NCBI RefSeq assembly: GCF_006874765.1
Contig: NZ_CP040842.1
Span: 1-64,000 of the forward strand
Length of the DNA: 64,000 bases
Origin: Leptospira weilii
GTDB lineage: Bacteria; Spirochaetota; Leptospiria; Leptospirales; Leptospiraceae
Direction: 5' to 3'
Both the position numbers and the translations under genes were made by a program. Below the pieces are notes generated by a model. It worked only from the letters and a program-made list of their open reading frames with translations. It was not told the DNA's origin and ran no database searches. This document shows, piece after piece, positions 1-23,379 of this stretch (position 1 is the stretch's first letter; each line of letters begins with the position of its first letter).

Positions 1-897
1 ATGTCTTATATCCAAAATTGCAATATGCCACCACAATTTGTTATTACAATCACAAACCCAAAAGGCGGAACTGGCAAATCGACTACCGCATTTCATTTGA
101 CGATCTCTATCTCCAAAAACGGGAAGACCTTGGCAGCCGATGTTGATATGCAGGCTGATTTTTCCGATGCTTTTTTTCCAGATACACCCATTGAAGATTT
201 CGACGAAGCGAATACTTTTACAGTGATAAGAGGGGAAACTACGCTTAAAAATTCTGTTAGAAGCAAACATGGAATCGATGTTTTGGTGTCGTCTTTAGAA
301 ATGGAAGACTTCGCATATCATGCGACAAAAAATCAATCACTCATTCCAAAGCTTGGTTCCATTCTTCGAAATTCAAATTATGACTATGTGATTATTGATA
401 CTCCTGGTTCCGGATCTTCGGAAACAATATCCTCTATTATGGCAGCTGATTATGTTTTAATTCCCGTTAAACCTTCCAAGTGGGCAACAAGGACTATAAA
501 AAGAGTATTAAAAAAAATAAACGAAGCACAACAATTTCTTAACACTATTCAATCTGGCAGAACCATTGAATCATTTATAGTTCCAGTACAATGGGGGAAG
601 GCCAAACAACCCTCCGCGCGAGCGATTCAAATCCTAGATCAACTCCAAAATTATAATGAAATTCTTTCTCTTCTCAAAAAAAAGGAAGTTGGTTTTGATT
701 TAGTAAAATGTCCAATGGTTACCGACCCAATACCATATATTCAAGAAATGGACGACCGAACTGAAAATGGTGAGCCCTTTAAACCAAATACTATAGGTTC
801 AGAACATTATGACCGATTAGTTGATACAATTTTGAATTTTCACCTAAATAAATCATCTAAAAAGGACACCCAGTTGTCCTTAACATACGACAAGTAA
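1..897 (+). CDS. parA: ParA-family partition ATPase
   Basis: The protein is 298 aa with a deviant Walker A motif KGGTGKST at residues 21-28, a switch-like DVDMQADFS around residue 47 and a Walker B-like YVIIDTPGSG near residue 130. These are the hallmarks of MinD/ParA ATPases that segregate low-copy replicons by patterning on the nucleoid. The gene starts at base 1, so its upstream promoter cannot be seen; an earlier start cannot be excluded. It is followed after 5 bases by parB and then a rep-like gene, the usual order of a replicon maintenance block. Confidence 0.93.
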   Translation: MSYIQNCNMPPQFVITITNPKGGTGKSTTAFHLTISISKNGKTLAADVDMQADFSDAFFPDTPIEDFDEANTFTVIRGETTLKNSVRSKHGIDVLVSSLEMEDFAYHATKNQSLIPKLGSILRNSNYDYVIIDTPGSGSSETISSIMAADYVLIPVKPSKWATRTIKRVLKKINEAQQFLNTIQSGRTIESFIVPVQWGKAKQPSARAIQILDQLQNYNEILSLLKKKEVGFDLVKCPMVTDPIPYIQEMDDRTENGEPFKPNTIGSEHYDRLVDTILNFHLNKSSKKDTQLSLTYDK

Positions 898-902
898 ACC
901 TT

Positions 903-1850
903 ATGGCGCAAAAACGAGAAATCTTCAGCCTTTTGTCAACAGCTACGGGTAGTAAAAAAATGGAGCCCGAAGAAGCCGAAGAACGTCTTCCTTCAAGAGC
1001 AAATGTATTTTTACAAGACTTAGCCAATTCAAACGGTCAAAATGGGGAATTAAGAAAGATAAAAATATCTTTAATAGATTCAAAAAATAATCCACGCAAA
1101 ACATTTATACAAGAATCGATCGAAGGACTCGCAAAAAGTATAAAAGCACAAGGATTAATTCAACCTATAGTTGTAAAAAAAGCAGGAAAAAGATTCAATT
1201 TAATAGCAGGTGAGAGACGAAAACTCGCAATGACTCTAAATGGAGAAGAGTTTATTTTAGCCCTTGTTCATGATGTTGATTATATAGAAGACGAATTCAT
1301 ACCGGAATACAAACTAACAGAAAATCTACAAAGAGAGGACTTATCAGATCTAGAATCTGCATTTTCATTATCCGAAATCAAAGAGAGAAAAAACTATACA
1401 GTAACCGAGCTTATGAATCGATTTGGGAAATCAGAGTCGTGGGTTAAACAAAAATTAGCTCATGCCAAGTTGGCCGATGACCTTGTATCCAAGAATATTA
1501 TTCCGTCTATAACATTACTAAATAAAGTCCCCACTTCACTGATTATGCAATTAAAACCACACATTGAATCGAACCCAAAAGAAATTTCCAATTGGCTTAT
1601 TCCGAAATTACAGTCTACCGAATTGCCTACAAGGATTGAATTTCAGGATTTTGCAAACAATCTTAAAAAAACGATTACAAAGCCAACAGCAATCGATGAG
1701 ACTAAAAAGCAATTAGATAAAAAATATAAGATAACGTTATTAATACAAAAAATCCAAAAAGACAAAGATTTGCTAAGCGTTATTAAAAAAAGAATAACTC
1801 AAAATCAAAAGCTCCTTGATGAACTTCAAAATAAAAAAAAGAAAACCTAA
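903..1850 (+). CDS. parB: ParB/Spo0J-family partition protein
   Basis: The protein is 315 aa. The ParB N-terminal nuclease-like domain spans roughly residues 50-150, with NPRKTF near residue 63, the GERR box (LIAGERRKLA) near 102 and the TENLQREDLSDLE segment near 138. A helix-turn-helix region follows (TVTELMNRFGKSESWVKQKL, about 168-187), and the C-terminus is lysine-rich and probably helical. ParB proteins bind parS and load onto DNA as CTP-dependent clamps, working with ParA. The gene lies 5 bases after parA and is almost certainly co-transcribed. No parS could be picked by eye. Confidence 0.92.
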   Translation: MAQKREIFSLLSTATGSKKMEPEEAEERLPSRANVFLQDLANSNGQNGELRKIKISLIDSKNNPRKTFIQESIEGLAKSIKAQGLIQPIVVKKAGKRFNLIAGERRKLAMTLNGEEFILALVHDVDYIEDEFIPEYKLTENLQREDLSDLESAFSLSEIKERKNYTVTELMNRFGKSESWVKQKLAHAKLADDLVSKNIIPSITLLNKVPTSLIMQLKPHIESNPKEISNWLIPKLQSTELPTRIEFQDFANNLKKTITKPTAIDETKKQLDKKYKITLLIQKIQKDKDLLSVIKKRITQNQKLLDELQNKKKKT

Positions 1851-1927
1851 GTTTTTTTATTTTTATTTAAAAAGTGCTGGTACTTGATTGGCAAACTATT
1901 AATGTCGTATTGAATCGAAATTCATCA

Positions 1928-2118
1928 CGATTCACTGTTAATAGACCTGCTGAGATGTGGTAGTCGAAGCAGGTCGATTTCTCAAATTTAAACCCCAAAA
2001 TAATAAATTATGTCTCTTTTTTGCTTGACATCCGTTTCGTACCTGATTCTAGTCCAAAATATCTTAGGAGACATAACTAAGATTGGCCACTACCACTTAG
2101 GCCACTAACAGTGAATCG
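1928..2118. repeat. Nested inverted repeats between parB and rep (candidate origin/control region)
   Basis: Three inverted-repeat pairs are arranged concentrically: 1928-1940 with 2106-2118 (13 bp, CGATTCACTGTTA), 1957-1964 with 2089-2096 (GTGGTAGT), and 2008-2016 with 2068-2076 (TTATGTCTC). A separate local hairpin is formed by 1944-1951 and 1968-1975 (GACCTGCT / AGCAGGTC). The whole stretch 1851-2246 has no convincing gene. Position between parB and the rep-like gene suggests a replication origin, a Rep operator or a structured antisense/leader RNA; which one is inference. Confidence 0.55.
2025..2053 (+). promoter_or_regulatory. Candidate rep promoter
   Basis: A consensus -35 hexamer TTGACA is at 2025-2030, inside the innermost inverted repeat. 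The -10 is poor: TCTAGT at 2048-2053 with 17-bp spacing is the best fit. It would drive the rep-like gene with a leader of about 190 bases. Confidence 0.35.
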
Positions 2119-2246
2119 AGGACCTATCTCAAAAAGGCTCCACGCCTAAATAATAGTTCCCCGTTTTTAATAGAGTAGGGTAATTCAAACTTTTACCGTG
2201 CTGCGCCCGCGTTATGTCCGGCACCGTAAAAAGGGAATAAAGAATT

Positions 2247-3581
2247 ATGGGCGAAGCTTTGTCCAGTTGTGCGTTTACTATATCAAACGTAATCGAGTCA
2301 CTACCATTAACAAGGGCCAAACGACAATTATTATCTAGAATCACTGATTTAGATATCGCAGGAAAAAAACGAGGGCTTGGTGGTTGTATTGCAAAGAACA
2401 AATCACTCGGTAGAAAAGTAGGACTCGCTGAAACTACTGTTTCTAAATATATCCGGGAAATGAAAGCGGAAGGATATTTGGTCGCTGGAACATTTCACGG
2501 ACATTATCGAATACTCAATTCGAATCTGAGTAATGCCGTTGAAATGGAGAGGCATCAATACAACCTATCAAAATTCCAAGAAAAAAATCCTAGGCAGTCT
2601 AGCGCTAACATCCTAGGCAGTTACCTCCAAGAGTACGGGGCTGCCCCGTACGAGAGTACGGAGCTTTGTATTAGTAACCAAAGTACAAATATAATGAGTA
2701 ATAAAAATAATGAAGAATCTTCTTCTGAAATTAATTGGTCAAATATCGTCCAACATACAAGAACTTTTATATTGAAAGAGTTCGGTGAATATGACTCTGT
2801 TCCGGAGAAAGAAAAAGAAAAAATTAAACTCTGGCGCAAACTTTGTAATGACAATCCTGAAATTTCACCGGGGACAGTATTGGAAACGATCCGAAAACTA
2901 ATCTATATCAAAGAGAAGTATAAAACGAATTCCTTTTGGAGTTCCATACCGGTAAATATAGCATCATCCTATTCGTACAAAGATAGAATTAAAAGCACGT
3001 ACAATGCGCTTTTGCAAGTGAGTTCAAACACAACAGCGAAACAAGCCGCAAAACAAGAAAACGTTTCCCTAAAACAAAACTTAAACGTAGATCGGAAATA
3101 CCAAGACCCCTCCTGGGAAGCCTTCTTAAACTGGTCTTCGGAACGATTAACCAGATCCAGTATTGAAATTCTGAAACGAGTTCAAGCTCAATTTAGAGAT
3201 AATGGAACGCTTTTGATTTTAAACACAGTTCCGGAATCGTTAGAGATAATCATTAAAAAGTATTTTTCGGAAGAGGTTCAAATACTCGTACCAGTTGAAT
3301 TTTTGAACGGGACCAGGTTGGGTGAAAAACTTGATAGCATAAATTCAAACGCTAATGTGAATCAAGGTGAAGAAACGTTTTCACACGAAGAGTTTATGCA
3401 AGCCCTTACAAAACTAGGAAAAGGAAAACCTTGGAATACGCAGTTAGCATCGGCACCTCTACAAAATCAGAAAAGAGTAGGCCATCAAATAACAAGTGGC
3501 TATGCTTTCCTCCAAAGCAAGAATGTAAAAAACAAATTCAAAACTGAAACGAGAGCAAAGCCTAAAATGATCCCTATGTAA
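2247..3581 (+). CDS. Winged-helix replication initiator-like protein
   Basis: The protein is 444 aa. Residues about 25-95 form a winged helix-turn-helix (CIAKNKSLGRKVGLAETTVSK, then a wing region EGYLVAGTFHGHYRIL), typical of plasmid Rep and phage replication proteins that read an origin. The middle is charged and low complexity, and a second folded part lies near residues 285-360 (SWEAFLNWSSERL to VQILVPVEFLNGTRLGE), reminiscent of DnaA N-terminal-like helper domains. It follows parA-parB, the arrangement of replicon maintenance loci in Leptospira plasmids and the LE1 phage replicon. Assignment as initiator is from context and the HTH, not from a recognised catalytic motif. Upstream bases GGGAATAAAGAATT give only a weak ribosome binding site. 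Confidence 0.65.
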   Translation: MGEALSSCAFTISNVIESLPLTRAKRQLLSRITDLDIAGKKRGLGGCIAKNKSLGRKVGLAETTVSKYIREMKAEGYLVAGTFHGHYRILNSNLSNAVEMERHQYNLSKFQEKNPRQSSANILGSYLQEYGAAPYESTELCISNQSTNIMSNKNNEESSSEINWSNIVQHTRTFILKEFGEYDSVPEKEKEKIKLWRKLCNDNPEISPGTVLETIRKLIYIKEKYKTNSFWSSIPVNIASSYSYKDRIKSTYNALLQVSSNTTAKQAAKQENVSLKQNLNVDRKYQDPSWEAFLNWSSERLTRSSIEILKRVQAQFRDNGTLLILNTVPESLEIIIKKYFSEEVQILVPVEFLNGTRLGEKLDSINSNANVNQGEETFSHEEFMQALTKLGKGKPWNTQLASAPLQNQKRVGHQITSGYAFLQSKNVKNKFKTETRAKPKMIPM

Positions 3582-3582
3582 A

Positions 3583-3955
3583 TTAGATACTTTCTTGCGA
3601 TTTGTAAGAATTGATTTCTTTGAAATTGGAAAGGGTTAAATCCAATTTAAGCTTTAAATCATTGATGGAGCGATAAATTTCGGAATCCGAAAGTATAACT
3701 GTTGAGGGCTTGCGATTTTTTGAAGATTGATTGCGTAAACAGAATCCGTAGAAATGTTTAGTGCGAAAGCAGTCGTACGTTTTGATAGAAGTTCGTTTTG
3801 TTTGTGAATATAATGGGTTTGAGTGTATTTTGTAGCCCCTGGGATCAGTAGTAGGGTAGGGGACAAGGAATTTTTAAAGACCTTAAGTTCTTGTAAGAGT
3901 TCCTCTAATTTTGTGAGTTCAAGCAGCACTACTTTTTACGTTTCGATCTTACCAT
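3583..3955 (-). pseudogene. Degenerate small gene downstream of rep
   Basis: On the minus strand, two overlapping frames look like one broken gene. The 5' part (MVRSKRKK at 3955, then a stop, then LTKLEELLQELKVFKN) shifts frame near the A/T run at 3871-3877 into a second open frame that has no start codon and ends at 3583 (for example YKIHSNPLYSQTKR, then TVILSDSEIYRSINDLKLKL). The latter has a convincing coding composition. At least one stop and one frameshift would be needed, so I call it a remnant of unknown function. Confidence 0.35.
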
Positions 3956-4054
3956 TTTGTCTTTGGTTACTTTGATCAGTATTTTCTTGCAATTTCCCAC
4001 GTTTGAATTTGACCGCTGCTACTTGTTACTCAACCGGGGTTCGAAGTATTTCCC

Positions 4055-4132
4055 GCATAATAGAATGCCTAAAATTCTTCGTCTAAACGCGGGATTTGCG
4101 CTCAAATGAACGGTATCCTATGATATAGGAAT
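4055..4132 (-). repeat. Dispersed IS630-end-like repeat, degenerate copy
   Basis: Read on the minus strand, this contains ATACCGTTCATTTGAGC followed by CAAATCCCGCGTTTAGACG and an AGAATTTTAGGC segment. It matches the dispersed repeat at 39119, 42415, 49497 and 59354. The TACTGATCC end seen in other copies is eroded here, and an IS5 element starts immediately to its right. Confidence 0.55.
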
Positions 4133-4220
4133 AGTAGAACCCATCTCAAAAACCAACAAATGATAAGTACAATTTATTTTTAAAGCTGTACACAATCGTA
4201 AAATAAAAATCACTGAAAGA

Positions 4221-4990
<770 letters not shown>

Positions 4991-5003
4991 GATGGGTTCT
5001 AGT

Positions 5004-5422
5004 ATTTGTTCCAAATGACCTGAAACTACAGAGGTTCGATTTTGTAGCATTCTTTGTTATAAAATGAGTTTAAATAAGAATCAAAAACGTAAAAATCATA
5101 ATTTGGTTTCAACAAAACCGAATCAAAACGAACTCCGTATCAATAACGAACGTTTGGCGATACGGATAATTCTTACTCGAACTGAGTCAAAAAATTGATA
5201 CATTTTTAGTAATAGAATCACAAAAAAGCAGACTTTTTCGAAATACTGTAGCCACGACAGACATCATTTTTTTCATAGCTAATATGAAACTTTTGTAATT
5301 TGAACGTCTCTCTCCTTTTCCATCGGAAGCAATCGTATAACAATCGCAATGTGTTTTAGCGAACAATTGTATTTCGGATGAGGAACGTTAAAGTTCAAAA
5401 GCGTAAAACAAAGAGGTGAAAA
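5004..5422 (+). other. Intergenic region before the lipoprotein gene
   Basis: There is no convincing gene. A 43-codon frame (5063-5197, MSLNKNQKRKNHNL...) is open but has no recognisable family. Bases 5411-5417 (AGAGGTG) form a good ribosome binding site for the gene at 5423. The rest is AT-rich and probably holds the promoter of that gene. Confidence 0.4.
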
Positions 5423-9901
<4,479 letters not shown>

Positions 9902-9907
9902 GGGTCA

Positions 9908-10046
9908 GATGTCAGGAATCAGTGGATAGGGTTTAGGAATCAGTGGTTAGTTACATTTTAGTACGAAAAGAATTAGGTTTTAATAAAGTATGATTTTTAT
10001 ACTCCATAACTTCTATCCACTGACCCCTAAGCACTATCCACTAAAT
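9908..10046. repeat. Short dispersed repeats CCTATCCACTgattCCTAA
   Basis: Between the two giant genes are several degenerate units of the pattern CTATCCACTGATTCCTAA. On the minus strand they lie at 9908-9950, and on the plus strand at about 10012-10045. The same units are translated in the leaders of all four orphan RHS cassettes as PPYPLIPxxxxL, right at the junction to RHS sequence. Confidence 0.6.
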
Positions 10047-10050
10047 AGGG

Positions 10051-10067
10051 GCCTTCCTTCGGAAGGC
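10051..10067 (+). terminator. Hairpin terminator after the lipoprotein gene
   Basis: A GCCTTCC / GGAAGGC stem of 7 bp has a 3-base loop and is followed by TTTGTGG. The U-tract is short. It would end transcription from the 5423-9901 gene. Confidence 0.45.
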
Positions 10068-10368
10068 TTTGTGGAAGGAAGTTCTTCAGACATAGAGTTG
10101 TCGATTGAGGCAACATAGAAATGATTAAAATGGAATATATATGATATTCAAAAGTGTTTTTTCGAGAGACCGAAAGGTTTTTGAAAGCTGCTCGGATTTG
10201 TATACAAAATCGTCGGAAGTACGACAATCCTCTGTGAAACGATCGGCCCCACCCGCGTTTGGGTGGAGGTGGAGAGGCGGCGGGAAAACTCGGGAGACTT
10301 TTCAGTATCAGAAAACCAATCTTTTTGCAAGTAAAAAGTGGGGTTTCTGTCGGAACACTTGCGTTTTA

Positions 10369-17882
<7,514 letters not shown>

Positions 17883-17886
<4 letters not shown>

Positions 17887-18272
17887 AATTTGAATTTAAT
17901 AATCTACCTTGGCATGATGCTGAATTATTACTAATTGAAATCGATCGAACTTTGCCAGGACACGACGATAGTATTTCCATATTGGTTAAGTGGCCAGAGG
18001 AACTTAAATCTCGAATTACTTTTACCAATTGTTATGGTTTCGAAGCGAGAATGAACTTTGGCTTCATTGCTGAGGAATCGATTTTAAGGGCTTCAGTAAA
18101 CAATGAACAAGAAAAATTATATATAATTAAAGAAAATTGGAAGAGTATGGGAGTAAGTCTCGATAACTTAAAATGCTATGAAATTGAAACTAATACGACA
18201 GGAAGTTTACTTTTAATTTACGCGATTGATTTTCAAATTAAACCGGAACCACCTGAGCCTCGCAAAAACTAA
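17883..18272 (+). CDS. Candidate immunity protein for the main RHS toxin
   Basis: The 129-aa acidic protein begins FNNLPWHDAELLLIEIDR, and its start overlaps the toxin stop (ATGA). Translational coupling to an RHS tip and the small size are typical of immunity genes; I do not recognise the family with certainty. Its last codons (PPEPRKN) are encoded by GAGCCTCGCAAARACTAAAA, a tail shared with the ends of other immunity genes here, so the C-terminus may have been added at a recombination junction. Confidence 0.7.
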
Positions 18273-18344
18273 AATAGCAGAGAGCCGAACTAATATAACG
18301 GAGGAAACGCAAAAACAGAGCAGTTTTGAGAATAAAAAACAAAG

Positions 18345-18472
18345 AAATGGAATCGCTTACGAAATCATTAATATAGCGTTTTTGTAAGAAATGATTGAGT
18401 TTCAGAACGCCACACCGGTGCGAAGAAAAGAAAACGTCTCAATTTTTACTGCAATTATAACCAAAATAATAA

Positions 18473-18482
<10 letters not shown>
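18345..18482. repeat. Direct repeat downstream of the AraC gene, copy A
   Basis: This stretch (AATCGCTTACGAAATCATTA onward) is almost identical to 27105-27242. Both lie between an immunity gene and the 3' end of an AraC-type regulator gene. It contains CTTACGAAATCATT and a near-complementary TTGTAAGAAATGATT, which can fold. It probably marks the duplicated-unit boundary and acts as a bidirectional terminator. Confidence 0.6.
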
Positions 18483-19654
<1,172 letters not shown>

Positions 19655-19703
19655 GATATTGATTTTAAAAGTATTCTCTTATTAGATTTTATTCGTTGTT
19701 CAA

Positions 19704-19892
19704 TCAATCGTTTGAAGAAATGTTTTCTAATGAATTGAGTTTTAATTTTTTTCTGATGGCTAAAGCTTTTTGAAAACCGTTGTATTTCAGAATTGCTTCA
19801 TTGTATAAAGGTAAACCTATGTATTTTTCATATTCGTATAACTTCGATTTGTTGATGTTCGACGGTTCTATTTTAAAATAGTTAATTATCAT
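19704..19892 (-). CDS. Small conserved protein of the signalling module, copy A
   Basis: This 62-aa protein (MIINYFKIEPSNINKSKLYEYEKYIG...) lies 49 bases upstream of the AraC-type gene on the same strand. Nearly identical or related copies are at 40450-40638, 45303-45476 and, broken, at 28517-28603, always directly upstream of an AraC-type gene. Conservation of position and sequence supports a real gene. No family is recognised; a small regulator or partner of the AraC protein is a guess. Confidence 0.6.
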   Translation of the reverse strand: MIINYFKIEPSNINKSKLYEYEKYIGLPLYNEAILKYNGFQKALAIRKKLKLNSLENISSND

Positions 19893-20112
19893 GATTAGTC
19901 CTTATTTTGGTTTTTGATATGGCAAACCATCGGAGCGATAAAAAACCCAGCGTTTTTTGGCATACGTCCACTAAGACAGTATCTAAAGAATTGCATCTAT
20001 TCTTGTATTCAAAAGACTGTGAGATTTTGCTTGATCGAATCCTTCTGAGTTGAGTAGTTATCTCTAATTGGAATGCGAGTATAATCACTAAAGCAATATA
20101 CACATAAGTCAA
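19882..20112 (-). CDS. Short hypothetical frame with one membrane segment
   Basis: This 76-aa frame starts with a hydrophobic helix (YVYIALVIILAFQLEI) and overlaps the 62-aa gene by 11 bases. It sits where the 44-48 kb module has a 197-aa membrane protein (45452-46045), so it may be a remnant of that gene. No homology can be shown by eye. Confidence 0.3.
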   Translation of the reverse strand: MTYVYIALVIILAFQLEITTQLRRIRSSKISQSFEYKNRCNSLDTVLVDVCQKTLGFLSLRWFAISKTKIRTNHDN

Positions 20113-20141
20113 TTAAAAAATGCAAATTGCACGATAAAAAT

Positions 20142-20525
20142 ATGGAAAAATTCGAAAGATTACAAGAAACATGCAACACCTTAAAAATTAACAGAAAAGG
20201 TTTAGCCGATATTTTAAGGATTCATCCGTCAAACGCCTCCAGATTATTGAATGGAGAAACAGAATTTACTTGGACGTATGCTGAACTTTTTCAAATGAAA
20301 ACAAAAGTATCTGCCGTTTGGATTATGGAAGGTAAAGGTGAGTTTTGGTTTGAAGAAGAACCTGGAAATGACAAAGAGAAGTTAATAATTCGAAATATAT
20401 TAAAAATTCCCGGTTTAGCGGAAGTGATGGATAAGTTTATAAAGATACACCAAGAAGATCAGAAAATGATTATAGGATTAATCAATCGAATCTATAAATT
20501 ATCCGAATCCAAATTTAAAAAATAG
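20142..20525 (+). CDS. XRE-family HTH regulator, copy A
   Basis: The protein is 127 aa from the ATG at 20142; an upstream in-frame TTG at 20127 is less likely. The HTH is near residues 15-40 (LKINRKGLADILRIHPSNASRLLNG), followed by a WIMEGKGEFWF segment typical of small phage-repressor-like proteins, and a helical C-terminus. Counterparts are at 28852 and 46138. It faces the AraC gene divergently and converges on the 7TM gene, with 5 bases between stop codons. Confidence 0.75.
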   Translation: MEKFERLQETCNTLKINRKGLADILRIHPSNASRLLNGETEFTWTYAELFQMKTKVSAVWIMEGKGEFWFEEEPGNDKEKLIIRNILKIPGLAEVMDKFIKIHQEDQKMIIGLINRIYKLSESKFKK

Positions 20526-20530
20526 ATAAA

Positions 20531-21430
20531 TTACTTTAAATATTTATCATACTTGATAGCAATTTTTCTTGCAGTTGCTTGTAATGGTATGTTTGCTTTA
20601 AAAAACCAATTGTAAGCCGTGTCTATAACTTCTTCGGCAAGGATCGAATTCGCATTTAATCTTTTTGTTTCAAATTCCTCGGGGTCTAAAATAGAATATA
20701 ATTTTAATATTGGATTTAAAGTGATTCTATTTAGTAAAGGGACGTTCATTCCGGAAAAAACTTCTAGTCTAGTTTGAAAGGCATCATAGTGTAGGATTGC
20801 AATTCCCCAGAATGCGATCCAGATTAAAGTAGCAATATGAATATATGATCCAAGATATATTTCATAGAATGGTAAAATCCAAACTAAAGTAATGATAATT
20901 AAGAACGCTGAAGTAATTCCGAATGACATTAGAGATAATCGAACACGAATCATTCCATCGGAGTCTATTAAATGTTTTGCAAGTTTAAAAATACTTTCAA
21001 AAATCCAAAGAATAGAATAAAGGATCAATATATGGTAAGCTAGTTTAGGTTCGTGAGCTAAAGTATTAATATCAATGATTTTAATCAAATTAAAACAAAA
21101 AGCTGAAAAAACTAAATATGAAATCAGACAAATTTCTATAGCTTTTCGAAAATAAGAAGTATTGTAATTTTCATTGATAAGCTTATTAACTATTTTAGAC
21201 AAAAAATAAGGGGCGAAAATAACTGAAATCAAAATCCAATTGGGAGCGTAGAGACGAATACTGTAAGGAATAAATTGTCTGCATCCCGAAAATAAAGTCC
21301 ATAACCCAACGGAAACGGTTAAATAGAAAAAATTCCGCCTGACTTCAATGAAAGGATTACTTATTTTTTTAATGTAATATCCAAGACCTAAGATCAATGA
21401 TGAAGTAAGAAGAATAAAAAATACTGACAT
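20531..21430 (-). CDS. 7TM receptor-like membrane protein, copy A
   Basis: This 299-aa protein has about seven hydrophobic segments over residues 1-215 and a short cytoplasmic tail (~85 aa) with no kinase or cyclase domain. The end of the membrane part, IWIAFWGIAILHYDAFQ, resembles the N-terminal 7TM sensor region of some histidine kinases. It is the gene after the GNAT acyltransferase (24-base gap, same strand), which suggests reception or transport of the acyltransferase product; that is inference. Paralogues are at 29272 and 46614 and a fragment is near 53.1 kb. Confidence 0.65.
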   Translation of the reverse strand: MSVFFILLTSSLILGLGYYIKKISNPFIEVRRNFFYLTVSVGLWTLFSGCRQFIPYSIRLYAPNWILISVIFAPYFLSKIVNKLINENYNTSYFRKAIEICLISYLVFSAFCFNLIKIIDINTLAHEPKLAYHILILYSILWIFESIFKLAKHLIDSDGMIRVRLSLMSFGITSAFLIIITLVWILPFYEIYLGSYIHIATLIWIAFWGIAILHYDAFQTRLEVFSGMNVPLLNRITLNPILKLYSILDPEEFETKRLNANSILAEEVIDTAYNWFFKANIPLQATARKIAIKYDKYLK

Positions 21431-21454
21431 ATTTGTGACACGATCAATTTCAAG

Positions 21455-22081
<627 letters not shown>

Positions 22082-22374
22082 AATTATGTCATATTATAAT
22101 AAAATTACAATCATTTAAATTTGGAATGTGGTTGGGGCATTTGAAAAAAGTTCGTTTGCAGTAAATAGGAAACTTTAACGAAGTGCGTCCCAAACAAAGA
22201 TTTAAAAACAGAGTATTAGAGCAGGCCGACCCAACCCGATTTTTCATTCCTTCGGAAGAATATTTGGAATTTGTGTTATAGATAACTACTGACAAAAAAC
22301 AATAACGCTTTTTATCTAAAACAAACAAGACGAAAAGAATTAGAATTCTAATTTAGTATTACTGAATACAGAGT

Positions 22375-23379
22375 ATGCCTTTGAAGCGCAGCGAATTAAA
22401 TAAAGTCATATCTAAGATATTGAAAACATACGAAGAGATGCGCCTTCAAAGCTCATTGAACGGCAATTCGGAAGTATTAGAAGCCAATCGAGAGATCGGA
22501 AAGATTTTGCATACTGTGGAACGAAAAGCCACAGAACAAGAAAGGTCAACAGGTAGTTGGATGAAATCAATTTCAAAGGAGTTACAAAAACATCTCAAGA
22601 GAGGTTTTTCGGAACGCAATCTTTTTTACGCACGCAAGTTCTATGAAGTTTACGGCAATAGTAAAATCGATGTTAGGTTAAGCTGGAGTCATTATCGTAT
22701 TTTGTCTTCTATTGCGGATGCAAATATTCGAGAGAAGCTAATGAAAGAGGCGATTGAAAGGAATTGGAATCGTGATGATCTGGCGTTTCGAGTTCGGGAC
22801 ATCGGAGACTTAAGAAAAGCTCCCACTTTGAGATGGAGACGTCCGGAGGGAGTTCTTTGGAATTATAAAATTAAAGATATATCAAAAGACAAAGATACGT
22901 TGTTAGTTGATTTGGGTTTTTACTGCTATTACGAATTGCCAAGTTCGCGTCTTAGCGGTAAATACAAGATTGGCGACATTGTACAAATCGAAAAGCGAAA
23001 GGGATATTGGACATTGTCAAAATCAAAATCGGTTCATGTTTCGGAACTCTATTTTTACTTTGGTGAAATAGAGCGCGTTATTGATGGGGATACGATCTTA
23101 GTCAAATTTGAATTAGGTTTTAACGTGATAACCAGACAAAGAATCCGTTTGCATAATGTTTGGGCTGCAGAATTGGGTTCGCCTGAAGGGGAAGATAATT
23201 TTGAGTCTTTAAAGAAGAGATTGCCTTTAAAGACTAAGGTGATCGTTAGAAGCAGATCCAAAGATGTCTATGGAAGATACGTTGGAGAGGTTTTGTATTC
23301 AAAAAAGAAAATCCAGGATCCTGTAGATATTTTTAGGGAAGGAATGTATTTAAATCAGGAATTAGCTGAAATCGGTTAA
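22375..23379 (+). CDS. DUF1016-SNase fusion nuclease, copy A
   Basis: The protein is 334 aa. Residues 1-150 match the DUF1016/YhcG N-terminal helical domain (TVERKATEQERSTGSWMKSI, LKRGFSERNLFYARKFY, LSWSHYRILSSI). Residues ~230-330 are a staphylococcal-nuclease-like domain (ERVIDGDTILVKF, RQRIRLHNVWAAELG, DVYGRYVGEVLY) keeping the Asp of the DGDT motif, the Arg in RIRL, the Glu of AAE and the Arg of YGRY; the usual Asp before the PE motif is Ala. Starts are ATG at 22375 or TTG two codons later; the paralogue at 31132 has only the TTG. It sits directly upstream of an orphan RHS cassette, as does its twin. Confidence 0.75.
   Translation: MPLKRSELNKVISKILKTYEEMRLQSSLNGNSEVLEANREIGKILHTVERKATEQERSTGSWMKSISKELQKHLKRGFSERNLFYARKFYEVYGNSKIDVRLSWSHYRILSSIADANIREKLMKEAIERNWNRDDLAFRVRDIGDLRKAPTLRWRRPEGVLWNYKIKDISKDKDTLLVDLGFYCYYELPSSRLSGKYKIGDIVQIEKRKGYWTLSKSKSVHVSELYFYFGEIERVIDGDTILVKFELGFNVITRQRIRLHNVWAAELGSPEGEDNFESLKKRLPLKTKVIVRSRSKDVYGRYVGEVLYSKKKIQDPVDIFREGMYLNQELAEIG

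Noticed and set aside
2129..2401. 90-aa minus-strand frame over the rep start
   Set aside because: It lies opposite the rep HTH coding region and the nested inverted repeats and has no family features.
3654..3929. 91-aa minus-strand frame as an intact gene
   Set aside because: Its second half loses coding character exactly where another frame gains it, so the frameshifted pseudogene reading is preferred.
10141..10368. Upstream extension of the giant RHS protein from the ATG at 10141
   Set aside because: The 76 extra residues have atypical composition, cover a CCACCC/GGGTGG stem-loop and would bury the signal peptide and lipobox that start at the GTG at 10369.
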